From Phaeosaccion multiseriatum (taxonomy: Eukaryota > Ochrophyta, other classes): 64,000 nucleotides of DNA. The notes under the pieces are model-generated. The model was not told the origin of the DNA and searched no databases. It saw only the letters and a program-made list of their open reading frames with translations. The stretch lies in contig OZ218960.1 in assembly GCA_965112735.1 (NCBI GenBank), positions 2,728,001-2,792,000 of the forward strand, read 5' to 3'. This document shows positions 34,643 through 47,253 of this stretch, in pieces (position 1 is the stretch's first letter; each line of letters starts with the position of its first letter). The position numbers and the translations under genes are program-made.

Positions 34643-35911
34643 ATGCGCGCTTTCCTCGCTACACTCCTCCTGGCGTCATGCCTCGCCGCCCCAGGCCTCT
34701 CCCTCGAGCAGGCGGATGACCGTGAGCTCGCCGGGAGTAGAAGCAAGAGCAGCAGCGGCTCCTCTGGCAGCGGGAGCTACCCCGCGTACTTCCCGAAGGG
34801 CTTCGGCGGCTCCTCCGGGAGCAGGGGCGGCTCATCGTCCTCATCCTCGGGCTCCTCCTCGGGATCGCATGGAGGCATCTACCCCGTCCACGGCGGCAAG
34901 CACCTGGACTATGACGATATCAAGCTCCACCCCCGCTGGATCAAGGATGACCACGGCAAGTGGCTCTACAAAGTCCCGGTAAGCAAGAGCACTGAAGAGT
35001 TTGGCCTTCTCAAGCAACGTTGATCAATCACTGAGCGAAGTACTAACTAGTTCCTCGCCTGTCCCATGGCTCGACTTTTCAAGGAGCCCAAGTGGCACGA
35101 GGAGTACGTGTTCGAAGACCCGGACCACACTTGCACGGTGAGTGAGTGAGTGAGCATGAGTGAGCGAGCGAGTGATTAAGACAGAGCATCCAGACTGCAT
35201 TTGCACCGGCCTTGAGACTCAGCGACCCCTTCTGCGACCCCCCTCCCCCGCTTGCTCGCTCGCCAGCATTACTGCAAGCAGAAGGACTTCCCCATGTACG
35301 GCATGGACTACTGCCACAGCTACTTGCCCTACTACAAGGACTACTGCATGGACTACTACCACCCCTACTACCACCCCTGGACATTCTCAAAGGGCCCCTA
35401 CGGAAGGTCATCCTCCGGCTCGTCCTCCAGCGGCGGCTCTTCCTCCTCGTCTTCGTCCTCCAGCGGCGACCATAACCGCGAGCTGTGCGGCACGGAGTGC
35501 TTCCCCGAGGAGGACAGCCCCGGGCGCCACCTGCTGACCGAAGAGGGCGAGGCCTTCCACCGCGAGACGGGCGAGTGCCCTCCTTGCCCCGCCCGCAAGC
35601 TCACCACCTCCTCCTCCTCCGGCGACTCCTCTGGGTCATCCTTCTCCTCGGGCTCTGGTTCAGGCTCCTTCTCTGGCCATGGCTCGTCTTCTGGCAGCGG
35701 CTCGTCGTCCAGCTCGTCCAGCGGCAGCAGCCCCTTCTACCGCTACTGGGAGCCCAAGTGGCCCGAGAAGGAGAACATGTACTGCCACTTCTACTACTCC
35801 ATCTGCGGCCAGACTGTGGCGTATCACCTCAGTGGTAGCTACGGCTCCTCCTCGTCCTCGTCCTCCGGCAGCAGCGGCAGCAGCAGCTCCTCCTCTGGCT
35901 CGTCCCACTAG
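34643..35911 (+). CDS. Secreted Ser/Gly/Tyr/Cys-rich protein with duplicated EPKW-Cys modules
   Basis: Three exons, 34643-34978, 35084-35137, 35267-35911, join in phase 0 (344 aa). A signal peptide (MRAFLATLLLASCLAAPGLS) is followed by Ser/Gly spacers. Two related modules stand out. The first has EPKWHEEYVF then Tyr/His/Cys-rich sequence with YYKDYCMDYYHPYYHP. The second, near the end, has EPKWPEKENMYCHFYYSIC. Between them is a Cys pair region (LCGTECFPEED...CPPCPARK). The composition suits an extracellular matrix, wall or adhesive protein with Tyr and Cys cross-linking, but this is inference and I know no named family. Serine runs use mixed codons. Its stop region and 3' flank are duplicated at about 38237-38536. 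Confidence 0.75.
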
Positions 35912-36195
35912 AGCTCAGGCCGCGCATTTGGCGCTGGCTTTCGCTAGCTCTCTATCCATGACTATATCTATCAATACATGACCAAACGAACCTTTCATTG
36001 AAACTTCCTATACCCCTCACGCCTCCATTCTGTGCGTGTGGGTGTGTATAATACCTCTGTGCGAGCTCACCAGTCGAGAGCGACACCCCTCGAGTTTTGA
36101 AGTGCGAGTGTGGGGCTCCTGTGGGCCTCGGGGAGAGAACGCGAGAGGCGAAGAGTGATGGAGTCGGAGAGCACAGGAACCCCGAGGTAGGTGGA
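35897..36195. repeat. Direct repeat copy 1: stop codon and 3' flank of the Ser-rich gene
   Basis: From TCCCACTAGAGCTCAGG to GAGGTAGGTGGAGA, about 300 bp matches 38237-38536 with few differences and one short indel near 35995. Confidence 0.9.
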
Positions 36196-36540
36196 GAAAA
36201 ATAGTCAACAAGCGGCATGTAAACTTCGTAGTCCGAGCGAGGCCGGCCCTTTGGTGCTTCACTCCGTTCGAAGATGTGTATTCCTGGCAGACGCCAGTGA
36301 TTGTAAATAGTTAATCAGACTAGCTAGACAAGTGCTCTAAAGATTAACCCGAGAGCAAGCCTGCTGGCGGCCCTGTCCTTACACACCAGGCTCTGAAGGA
36401 GGAGCCCGAGCTCCTGACGTGCGGTTCGCGTGCCCACCGGCGGGACAGATCACAATGGCATCCCCACACAACACGAAGCAGCAAACGGCAGGAGGTGTGG
36501 GTGGTATAGGCCTCTCTTATAGGTGTGACAGACGTGCAGT

Positions 36541-37169
36541 TCACGCAGTGAGTGAGCTTGCTGATGCCCCATGGGAGAGTGCCGTGCCATCAGACACAGA
36601 TGATATAGACGACGGACGAGAGTGCAGGTCCGAGCCGCTGCTGCTACTACTATTGCTCCTCCTCCGCCTTCTCCTTCTGAGTGGAATTGTGTCTGTGTCT
36701 GTCACGGCTGGTGGTGCGTCACGCGTGCCTCCCAATTTTACTCCTCCGGTCATCGACACTGCAGAAGCAGAGGCAGAAGTAGAGGTAGAAGCAGGGTCAG
36801 AAGCACCAACACCAACGATGGTTTTTGTGACAGCCGCCGACCCAATCGAAGCACCAACACCCTCACATCGAGGCGCGAGCACCACCAGCGACTTGGCTAC
36901 CCTGCGCAAGGTTGTCGTCGGGCTGGGCTCACCGGTGGCAGTTTCATGGCCCCCATGGAGAGGCCTCCTCGTACGGCTCTGAGGTCGAGCTCCAACTCTA
37001 GCAAGCAGCTGCTGCTGTATCACCAAATCCTCCTGCTGCTGCTCCTGCCTCTGACGCGGCTGCCCTCCTCTATGGGTGGAGATCTGTGAATCCACTGCTG
37101 GCATCTGTGACTCCACTGCTGGCCTTGGCATATACATGCCCTCCTCTTCTTCTTGTTGTCCTCCTCTTC

Positions 37170-37209
<40 letters not shown>

Positions 37210-37842
37210 GTCACCAACTCCTGCTGCTGCTGTATCACCAAGTGCTGCCGCTGCTGCTGCTGTATCACCAACTGCTGCTTTGTCATCAGCTGCTGCGATG
37301 TCACCAACTGGTGCTCTATCATCAAGTGCTGCTGTTGCTGCTGCTGCTGTTGCTGTTGTATCATGAACTGCTGCTGCATCGGCAACTGCTGCTGTATCAC
37401 CAACTGCTGTAGCACACAGAAGAGTAGCGGGTCTGGAGGTGGGCACGGCGAGGCTATCATTGGCTCCTTCGCACGCCTCCTCTCCCTCGTCATGCTCCTT
37501 GCCCATCGAAACGGCTCCCCCTCGTGACGAAGGCAAATCCCGTTCCTCCTGATCCTCTTCTTCCTGCTGCTGCTGCTGCTCCTCGTCCTCCTCCTCCTTC
37601 ACCACATTCGCTTCCTCCTCCCCCTCCTCTTGCTTCTTTTTCGCCAACTGCTGCTCCTCCTCCTCCTCCTCCTCCTCGTCCTCTTCCTCCTCCTGATGCT
37701 GCTGGCAGTCGGAAGCTCGACATTGTTCTCTCATTGGCGAAGGCGTAGGTGGTCGACATATGAAGCCTTCAAGGGAGTCTGCGTCCAAGTCATCGTCGGT
37801 GCCTTCCTCCTCTTTCACTTCCTCCTCATCTTCCTCCACCAT
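36541..37842 (-). CDS. Acidic/Ala/Gln low-complexity ORF with cluster of 12-bp units
   Basis: Open minus-strand frame of 433 aa from an ATG at 37842. Poly-Glu blocks, a central Ala run in which the 12-bp unit is read AVGDTAA at least four times plus degraded versions, an Arg8 stretch, and a Ser-rich end (RPSSISSVSDG). Nothing resembles a folded domain. The frame could continue upstream as poly-Glu through the CTC microsatellite but meets a stop with no ATG. A disordered nuclear protein is possible; a non-coding repeat landscape is the alternative. Confidence 0.4.
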
Positions 37843-37844
37843 AC

Positions 37845-38217
37845 TATTCTCCTCCTCCTCCTCCTCCTTCTCCTCCTCCTCCTCCTCCTCCTCCTCCTCC
37901 TCCTCCTCCTCCTCCTCCTCCTCCTCCTCCTCCTCCTCCTCCTCCTCCTCCTCCTCCTCCTCCTCCTCCTCCTCCTCCTCCTCCTCCTCCTCCTCCTCCT
38001 CCTCCTCCTCCTCCTCCTCCTCCTCCTCCTCCTCCTCCTCCTCCTCCTCCTCCTCCTCCTCCTCCTCCTCCTCCTCCTCCTCCTCCTCCTCCTCCTCCTC
38101 CTCCTCCTCCTCCTCCTCCTCCTCCTCCTCCTCCTCCTCCTCCTCCTCCTCCTCCTCCTCCTCCTCCTCCTCCTCCTCCTCCTCCTCCTCCTCCTCCTCC
38201 TCCTCCTCCTCCTCCTC
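37845..38217. repeat. (CTC)n microsatellite, about 370 bp
   Basis: Almost pure CTC triplets after a short interrupted start. It reads poly-Ser on the plus strand in frame with the duplicated stop region, and poly-Glu on the minus strand. Confidence 0.97.
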
Positions 38218-38236
38218 GAGCGACTAGAGGAGCCCG

Positions 38237-38536
38237 TCCCACTAGAGCTCAGGCCGCGCATTTGGCGCTGGCTTTCGCTAGCTCTCTATCCATGACTATA
38301 TCTATCAATACATGACCAAACGAACCTTTCAGTTCTCTGACACTTCCTATACCCCTCACGCCTCCATTCCGTGCGTGTGGGTGTGTATAATACCTCTGTG
38401 CGAGCTCACCAGTCGAGAGCGACACCCCTCGAGTTTTGAAGTGCGAGTGTGGGGCTCCTGTGGGCCTCGGGGAGAGAACGGGAGAGGCGAAGAGTGATGG
38501 AGTCGGAGAGCACAGGAAGCCCGAGGTAGGTGGAGA
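38237..38536. repeat. Direct repeat copy 2, next to the CTC microsatellite
   Basis: Second copy of the segment at 35897-36195, in the same orientation. It starts at the same TCCCACTAG stop context, directly after the (CTC)n tract. Confidence 0.9.
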
Positions 38537-39440
<904 letters not shown>

Positions 39441-42400
39441 CTACGGATGCGGCATGCATGGTGTAAGGCGGTAGGTACCCCCCCGGGTCGTGGTGGCGGT
39501 GACCCATCGCCCTTCTTGAGGGGCCTCAGGAAGCGAGGTGCCCTCAGCTCCTACGCGATCAGACAGGAGGTTCTGTTGAGTGGGGGAGCGCTTCGGCGCG
39601 CGCTGCCCGGGGGGAGGGCCCCGCACCACCCTGACCCCCACCCCCTCCTGCCCTCCTGTCACTGGCGGAGACCCTCGCTGGACCCGGTGCCTGGCTAGAG
39701 CCCTCTCCCACGCCTGGGGTCGGGACGCAATCGCCTTCAAGGCGGCCTCCTCAACCTTCTTTGGCCCGATCCTGATGGGCGGGGGCAGCACACCGGGGCC
39801 CAAGGGCCTTCTGGGAAAGGTCGCCAAGCTGCTCAGACAAGAGGCTTCTGCTGCTGCGGCGGCGGCGGCGGCGGCGGCGCCTGCCCTGCCGCTGCTCTTC
39901 GCTTCTCGTCCTCGGGGTCGAAGCGGCGTTCCCAGGGGTGGGTCTGATGCTGAAGAAGAGCTCAAGCTCCTGGGCCTTTCTGTATCACCAACTGTTGTGC
40001 TGGGCGCCTCCTCCTCCGGCTCGTGGAGAGAGCACGCTATGGCCAGCTCCATAAGCACGTCCTCCTCCTCCTCCTCGTCCTCCTCCTCGTCCTCCTCCTC
40101 CTCGTCCTCCTTCTCGCCGAACGCTTGATCTGCTTCAGAGTCGGGAGGCCGGGAACGGACAGGAGGGTGTGTGGCACTGCCTCGGAGCCGAGGAGGCGCC
40201 TCGACCTTCGCTCCGCGGTGTTTCCCCTCCGCAAACTCTGCCAATCGCCAAAGACGGGGGAGGGAGGGGTGGACAGGGCGAAAGGGGGAGATGGCAATCG
40301 ATGGAGGCGGCGCGAGCGAGAGAGGGCATATGGAGAGGCTGGAGTAAGTCGGCAGTCCGTCGGCAAGTGAGGCAGGACGGCTGTTGGCGAGCTAGTCCAG
40401 GGTGGGGATAAGGTTCGCGGCGGCACGGGTGAGCTCAGCATCCCGGGGGGCGCCCAATCTCCCCCGCCAGAGCAGCCCAGCAATCAGTCAGGCAGTCGTT
40501 TGCACCCCTACGCGTCAAGCAGTCGAGTTGACCCTCATGCGCCGCTGTTGTCTGAGTCGCAGTGAACGATAGGCGCATCACCCACACACGCACGCACCTC
40601 TCAGCATGATTTCGATGTCCGTGTGGTCAGACAGGGTGGCCAAGTCGATGCTGTTGTAGCCTTTGGCGTCCTCGCTAAGCACGTCCGCCCCAGCCCTCAG
40701 CAATACGCCCACGCACCGCACGGCCCCGTTGAGCACGGCAATGTGCAGTGGGGTGGAGGGCGTGCCCCCACGGGTCCTCTGCGTGATGTCCGCCCCCTTG
40801 TCGATGAGCCAGCAGGCCCGTGGGTATCGCGCGTCGTTCGCACACGCCCAGTCGAGGGCCTGTGGATGGGTGGGCACAAGGGAGCGAGACTTGAGCAGGG
40901 TAGAGCTGGGCTGGGCTACCATTGTAGCTGGGCTACCATTGTAGGGGGCTAGGGCCAGGTCAGACCAACGAAGGAATGAAAGACGGGCCGGAGGTGGTGG
41001 AGCATACTTTGGCTCACGTAGCTGGGAGTAGCAGGCAAAGGCCCCGGGGGGGGTGAAGCTCAACGGGACAAGAGATGCACGCACGCGCGCAAACATGTGT
41101 TGGACCTTGTAGACTTCGCCGCCAGCCATGAGGTTCGGACGATACATGCAGTCACACACTCACACACACCCACACACCCACATCCACACATACACACACC
41201 CCCTCACGCGTACCGTGCAAGTGAAAGCGAAACCGTAGTCCCTGAGCAGATCCTTCTTGTCGCGGCACTCAAGCATGAGCTCCAGCACCGCCATCCGACC
41301 CGTCTGCAGCGCGAAGGCGAAGGCGGACAAGTGCTCCTTCCCGTCCTTCCGCGTCACGTCTGCCCCCTCCTCTCCGGGCTTGGTGGGCGCGCGGAGGAGC
41401 ACACGGACAACCTCGTCACCCTTGGCCCGATTCTTGCACATTCGCAGCGCGGTGAGCAGGGGCGTGTACAGGCTGGTGTCTGAGTAGTCTCTGGCGTTGG
41501 GGCGGGCTCCTTTGCTCAGCAGTAGCTCCACGGTGCTAGCGTCCCCGGCCATGCAGCTCGTGTGCAGCGGCGAGCGCCCCTCGGGGAAGTTGATTTGCGC
41601 TCCAGCATGGAGGAGCAGCTGCGCAATGTGGTAGGACGACTTGCCAGCCCGCTCGCATGCCCAATGTAAGGCGGTGGCGTTGGGCGTCAGCTCCTTCGGG
41701 CAGCGCGCGTTGACGTTGGCATTAGCGACGTCGAGGAGGAATCCGACCATGTCCGTGTGGCCGCAGGAGGCGGCCACCATTAGCGGAGTCCTTCGGTCGC
41801 GGAGGGAGAGCGGGTTCGAAAAGAGGAAGCGGTCAAGTGAAGCGAAGCGAAGCAAAGCAAAGCGAAGCAAACGGGGCGTGCGTGTGTCGTCCGAGGTAGA
41901 GCGAGCGCACAGCCGTCCTCGGAGAAGTTGGATGGTGTTAGGCATAGCGGAACTATCTCGGGAAGGAAGCACGCAGCACACCCATTCAAGTGATTGCTTT
42001 GTGATCCTCTTCCGTCTTCGCAGTCTTCTCGCTTCATGCCGGTCTCATCTGCCCCGCCCTCGCATCAAGCCAAGCCTAAAGAGCCCAAAGTTGTCTGCCA
42101 ACTCACTCTCCATATCGAGCAGAAGCAGCGTCGACGTTGGCGCCGCTCGGTATCAGCTGATTTGCAGAGGCGATGTCCCCGCACATCGCTCGGTAGTGTA
42201 GGGCGGTGAGCTTGGTAACAGGCTCCTCGAAGTCCGCCCTCGCCCCACCATGGAGGAGCTGCTGCAGCGACGCTCCGTCGAGGCGCTGTTTGCTGGACTT
42301 GCAGGCGAGGAGCAACTGCTCAGTGACTGCATAACGAGTGTGTGTATAGTGTGGTATGGCCATCGCAGTTTATCATTCAAGGAGGAAAGCAAGAAGTGCA

Positions 42401-42901
42401 AGTGTGGAAGTATGAGCCATGGCGAATTACGCACCAGCAGCCCAGGCAGCGGGGGGGGGTGAGGGGGGGTGAGGTAAGGCGTAGATGATGCACGTGGTGG
42501 GAGGGTCACCACTCCACACAACGCTTCTCTCTCTCGCCACTTACGGGTTTCCCTTTGCGCAATTTGCTTTGCGATAAGAAGTGCAAGTGTGGAAGTATGA
42601 GCCATGGCGAATTACGCACCAGCAGCCCAGGCAGCGGGGGGGGGTGAGGGGGGGTGAGGTAAGGCGTAGATGATGCACGTGGTGGGAGGGTCACCACTCC
42701 ACACAACGCTTCTCTCTCTCGCCACTTACGGGTTTCCCTTTGCGCAATTTGCTTTGCGATTGCTTTCTCGAAGTGCTCTGTAGAACAAGGCCTCTCTGCC
42801 TCTCCTTCCTCTCCTTCCCAATCCCTCGGCTGTTCTCTCGAGCCGCCTGCCGGCGTTGTCAGAGGCCGCCCCCACCGCTGCGCCCACTGCTGCTGTGCCA
42901 T
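39441..42901 (-). CDS. Ankyrin-repeat protein with C-terminal ubiquitin-interacting motif
   Basis: Five exons: 42901-42730, 42326-42107, 41790-41214, 40859-40598, 40237-39441. Phases close at each junction, and splicing repairs the ankyrin consensus (SARYGETPLMVAAS; FTCTALDWAC). About eight ankyrin repeats (for example GHTDMVGFLLD, RSPLHTSCMAGD, STPLHIAVLNGA) span roughly residues 60-420. An acidic run follows, then LMELAIACSLHE, which fits the UIM consensus (hydrophobic-x-x-Ala-x3-Ser-x2-acidic). Then come an Ala run and a VGDTER copy of the 12-bp unit. The combination recalls ANKRD13-type ubiquitin adaptors, though no ANKRD13-specific domain is seen. The start is an ATG at 42901. A perfect 185-bp duplication affects the end of exon 1. 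The C-terminal 60 residues are less certain. Confidence 0.7.
42391..42760. repeat. Perfect 185-bp tandem duplication spanning a splice donor
   Basis: 42391-42575 and 42576-42760 appear identical. Each copy holds the last bases of exon 1 of the ankyrin gene plus the GTAAGT donor (minus strand). Confidence 0.95.
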
Positions 42902-43139
42902 CTGGAGCACGTGACGAAGCCAGTAGCCCTTCCAGGTGCTTCCTATCTCTGCTGGTTTAGATGGGCAAAGGAATGAGCCCCTTGTGAATAGTCCTGACCG
43001 CAGAGAGCGAGGAGGTCCTTTGCATCACAGGAGGTCGGCCAGGCCAGTGCGGTAGTGCGAGATGTGTGTGAAAGGGGGGGCTGCCGATCCGTGTGGTGCC
43101 GCCGCCTTGGGCTGCTGTCATACGTTTATGGGGTCGGGA

Positions 43140-43390
43140 CGCGCCTTTCTCCTCGGGGAACCAACGAAGGCCTAAATTTTTCAGAGGCCTCGCCATTGGT
43201 GATATTTCGAAAGTGTGGGGAACGAGGGTCGAGCCATCGCTTCAAGAACGGCGTGGAGCAGAAGCAGCCAAAGTCGCCGCAAGGCGTCGAGGAGAGGGAG
43301 GCAAATGCAGAGTGGGAGTAGAGGAGGGCCGGCGGAGCGATGGGTGGCATAAGCTGGCGAGTCAGGCTGAGTGAGGCAAGTGGCAGGCAT
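43140..43390. repeat. Dispersed repeat segment related to 32640-33110
   Basis: Shared blocks such as ACGAAGGCCT..TTTTC.AGAGGCCT and GAGGAGGGCCGG.GGAGC, then GCTGAGTGAGG, in the same orientation. It is diverged and belongs to the same repeat family as the zinc-finger relics, but with block order changed. Confidence 0.55.
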
Positions 43391-43529
43391 GGTCAACGGT
43401 AGGCAAGCTCGCTCTTGGGTCAATCTTTTACTTCTGCTCGACCTTAGCGAAGAGCAGTACCGGAGCAGAAGCAGCGACCTCAAAAAAAGCTGAGCCCAAT
43501 TGTGTACCACTACTCACTCAATGGCAGCT

Positions 43530-43975
43530 ACCTGCGGAACCGCTTCGGTAGCTGTACCTCATCCCCCAGCCACGGAGCCCTTCCTCTTCATTGCGGCAGG
43601 ACGGTTGCTGGGCCGCTCCTCCCCTTGACTTGCCCTCCCTGCCCACGAGCAGCGGCGGCAGGGTGAGAGGTGGCGCGCGGCTTCCTCGCTCCTCGCTTCT
43701 TACGCTTCCCTCCCCTGTCGGCCCCTGACCTGCGAATGACCTGCGAATGCGCGCATGCATCTTGCGCATGCCCTTCCTTCATCCCTCCTTCGCCTGCTTA
43801 TCACACTCTCCAACGCCGCAGAGCTTCCTCTGTGCCGCGTGGGAGGTGCGCACGCCTCCTTTCCTCCCCTGCTTCAAGGTATCTTGCTCCCTTAAGGGGT
43901 ACTAACAATGAATGCCTGCTTGCCACAGCCCTCTACTTGACAGAGCTTGGGGACGATTTTAGCTCCGTGCACACA
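43530..43975 (-). pseudogene. Relic of a WRKY19-like zinc-finger gene (copy B)
   Basis: The minus strand reads VCVHGAKIVPKLCQVEGCGKQ, then after a gap KGGVRTSHAAQRKLC and GVGECDKQAKEG followed by a stop. Key Cys is changed to Arg, and the frame is open only in pieces. Its 5' side dissolves into a (CA)n array. About 450 bp are alignable to copy A (32130-32600). Confidence 0.6.
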
Positions 43976-44119
43976 CACACACACACATCCACACACACAT
44001 CCACACGCACACGCACACCCACACACACATCCACACACACCCCCACACACAAGCACACACCCATACACCTACCCACACACACACACACCCTCACTCGACC
44101 ACTCATCTGTTCTCTTCAC

Positions 44120-44158
<39 letters not shown>

Positions 44159-44165
44159 GCACTTT
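43966..44165. repeat. (CA)n-type repeats
   Basis: CACACA and CACACC units in two blocks (about 43966-44092 and 44119-44156), between the zinc-finger relic and BUB3. Confidence 0.9.
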
Positions 44166-44423
44166 CGCACGCACGCACACACAGGCAAAATTCGAATTTC
44201 CAGTCGTGTCCCGTTGACTTAAGGACCCTCTCCTTAGGTATTCGTCCATTTATCCTTGTCACAAGCCACCCGGGTAGCCCAGCAGGCGAAGAACAGGGGC
44301 AGAAAGGGGGAGAGTTGACCTACTGACGGCGGCAGGACGAGGGAGTGAGAAAAAAGGACCGAAGGAAGAGGAGGGAGGGATAAAAGGGGGTGTGGGGGAG
44401 CGGGGAGGAGGGGCGGGGAGCCG

Positions 44424-45335
44424 ATGGCCAGCGCTACCGTGGCCGTCGGGGGGAGCTACAAACATAAGGAGACCACTTTAAAGAACGCTCCCTCGGATGG
44501 CATCTCGGCGGTCCTCTTCGGGAGCAACAGTAACAACTACCTGCTAGCATCGTCGTGGGACTCGGTGAGCGAGTTGAGCAGTTAGGGACGTTGTGGGTAG
44601 GGCAGGGGGTAAGGACGGTGGATTTGTTTATATGTCGTGCACGATTGTATTCAAGCAGATGGAAGCCACCAAAGGACAATCCGTGGCAAGCGGAGTGAGG
44701 GTGGAGACGATGAGAACTCTCTTTTTTCTTCAATTGAGGTGCTTAATCCTTTATTTGCCTTCTTGGTACCAATGCCAAGAAGGGGACCAAGGCGAGGAAT
44801 CCTGTCCTTTCAGCCCCTTTCCGGCTGTAATCTGCCGGCCTTCCTCGGCGTGTCAGATTGGAGTGCTTTTACTAATAGTGTGATCCTGGCCGTGCCCGTC
44901 TCTCCCTCTCCCTCTCCGTCTCTTCCTTCCCATCTCTCTCCCTTTTTGTGCACGTGTGTGTGTGTTTGTAACAGACGCTGCGGCTGTACGATGCGGTGAA
45001 CAACGAAGCCAAGGGCACCTTTACCGGCAAAGCGGCCCTGCTGGACTGCTGCTTCCACGGTGATACCAAGGCCTTCACGGGCGGGCTCGACAAAACAGTC
45101 AAATCGTAAGTACACCCATCTACCCGTCGTATGCCTCTCATACAGTATACATCTCCCTTTGCTGCTATGGAGACGTGCGTAGAGCAGACCCTTGCTGGAG
45201 GGGGCAGTAGGGAAGTGCTCAGTTCTTCCTTAGCCGGCCCAGGATAGGTAGGCCAGTCAGTGCCCATGGGAGAGGGGGCGGTTGGGAATGTTTTTTTTGC
45301 AGGTGGCCGCCAAAGCAGTCAGTAAGAGGCAGCCA

Positions 45336-45386
<51 letters not shown>

Positions 45387-47253
45387 GCGTGTGCGTGTGT
45401 GTGTCACATAGCGCGCCCCCTCTCGACGTCAGCAAGTCTGTCCAAGTCAAATCAAAGTCAGATGAAGTCGAAATTTTGATCATGTGATGATACCTTAAGC
45501 TAAACAAACACTCCCTCTCCTCTTGCTTGACCTCCGTACTGTTACCACCCCCGTCCAACAGGGTGGACTTTGCGGTAACAAGTGCAGACACAGGCGTGCA
45601 AGAGACGGTACTGGGCAGCCATGCTGCAGCCGTCAAGGCGGTGTGTTGGGCGGCGGAGAGCAGTCAGCTCTTCTCAGGGTCGTGGGATAGCACAGTCATG
45701 GTAAGAGCGCGGAGAGGAGGAGGAGGAGGAGCCGAGCGAGTTGGCAGCGAAGACAAGCCTTCATACGTGTATTGCCTGGTACGGCCTGCGCCACTGTGTC
45801 TCTCTTCTCACTCCACCTCGCCCCTGCCCCACTCTTCCCTACCCTTCACCGCCCTTCATCCCCCACCCTCCAACATCCAACCACTTCCACCCACACCCAA
45901 CACAACAAAGGCGTGGGATCCCCGGGCCCAGGTGGCCTTGACGCAAACAATGGACCTGCCCGGTAAGGTATTCTCAATGTCCACCGCTGGCACCAAGCTC
46001 GTTGTGGCCACATCGAAACGGCAAGTGGTTGTCTATGACACTCGCCAGTTGAAGGAGCCGCTGCAGAGGAGAGAGAGCAGCCTCAAATATCAGACGCGGT
46101 GTGTGCGTGCCTTCCCCGACGGGACGGGATACGTTCTGAGCTCCATTGAGGGACGGGTGGCGGTGGAGTACATTGACATGTCGCCGCAGGTTAGTGAGAA
46201 GGATGGCAGCGGAGGGCAAGGGGAGGGAGGGCAGATGGCAGCGGAGGGCAGCAGTTCGGTGCTTCATGCGTGGTGTGACATACATCTCTCCTCCCCTCCG
46301 TCCCCTCCCCTCCGTTCTGTCTACTCCAGGCACAAGCCTCCAAGTACGCCTTCAAGTGCCATCGCCAGGGCGAGACGGTGTACCCGGTCAACGCCATGGC
46401 CTTCCACCCCACCCACGGAACCTTCGCCACAGGGGGATGCGACAACGTCGTCAACATTTGGGATGGGCAGAACAAGAAGCGACTCAGCACCTTCACAGGG
46501 TACCCCTCAGGGTACGTGAGGGAGGGTATAGGGGGGGGGGGGGGGGGTTGGGGGGTGGGTGGATGGGTGGGTAAGTGAGTGAGTGGGTGGGTAAGTGAGT
46601 GAGTCAGTGAGTGAGTCAATAAATGAGTGAGTGAATTTCTTTGTGCTGTGGATGTGTGCGCGCGCGTATGGGAGGCTTTTTCGGTGGATCTCTTCACGCC
46701 CTCAGCGGCACCAGCAGCCGCCCTCTTTTTTCTTTTTTGTCTTGTTGTCCTGTAATTTGTCCGTGTCCTTTCCGCCGTTCGCTCTCCTCTCCTCCTCCTC
46801 TTCCTTTGCCTCGCCCCCACCTCGCCCACAGCCTTCTTCCCCTGCCTCCTTCCCACTCACTACCCACTAACCCAATCCTTCTCCTCCCCACCTGCTCACG
46901 AATGGAATCCTTCTTCCCTCCTCCCGCGCGACAACCCAACTTCTTGCCGCGTGTCTTCCTCACCCTCCTCCTCCTTCTCTTCCTTCTCCCCCTCCCCCTT
47001 CTTCTCCTTCTCCCTTCCTTCCCCCCTTCCCCTCCTCCTCCTCCTCCTCCTCCTCCTCCTCCCCCTCCTCCCCTCCTTCTTCCTCTTACGTATTAGCATT
47101 TCCTCCCTGGCCTTCAACTACGATGGTACGCTGCTGGCGGTGGCCTCGTCCTACACGTTCGAAGAGGGCGAAAAGGACCACTCAGAGGACCAAATCTTCA
47201 TTCGAGAAATCAACGACAGTGAAGTGCGCAAGAGGGCAAGGAAAGCAGCGTAA
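44424..47253 (+). CDS. BUB3: Mitotic spindle checkpoint protein BUB3 (WD40)
   Basis: Six exons, 44424-44564, 44975-45105, 45562-45700, 45911-46189, 46330-46511, 47097-47253, give 342 aa with all phases closing, the usual BUB3 length. BUB3 is a seven-bladed WD40 propeller that binds GLEBS motifs of BUB1/BUBR1 at kinetochores. Diagnostic segments are [23 protein letters not shown] then AWDPR, the very conserved [58 protein letters not shown] and [19 protein letters not shown]. The [11 protein letters not shown] and [11 protein letters not shown] blocks favour BUB3 over its relative RAE1. Intron 5 (46512-47096) is mostly GTGA-like then pyrimidine repeats. Confidence 0.95.

Noticed and set aside
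37815-38261. Poly-Arg, poly-Gly, poly-Leu and poly-Ser ORFs over the CTC tract
   Set aside because: All six frames of a triplet array are open. Nothing distinguishes a real protein except the possible Ser frame noted as a finding.
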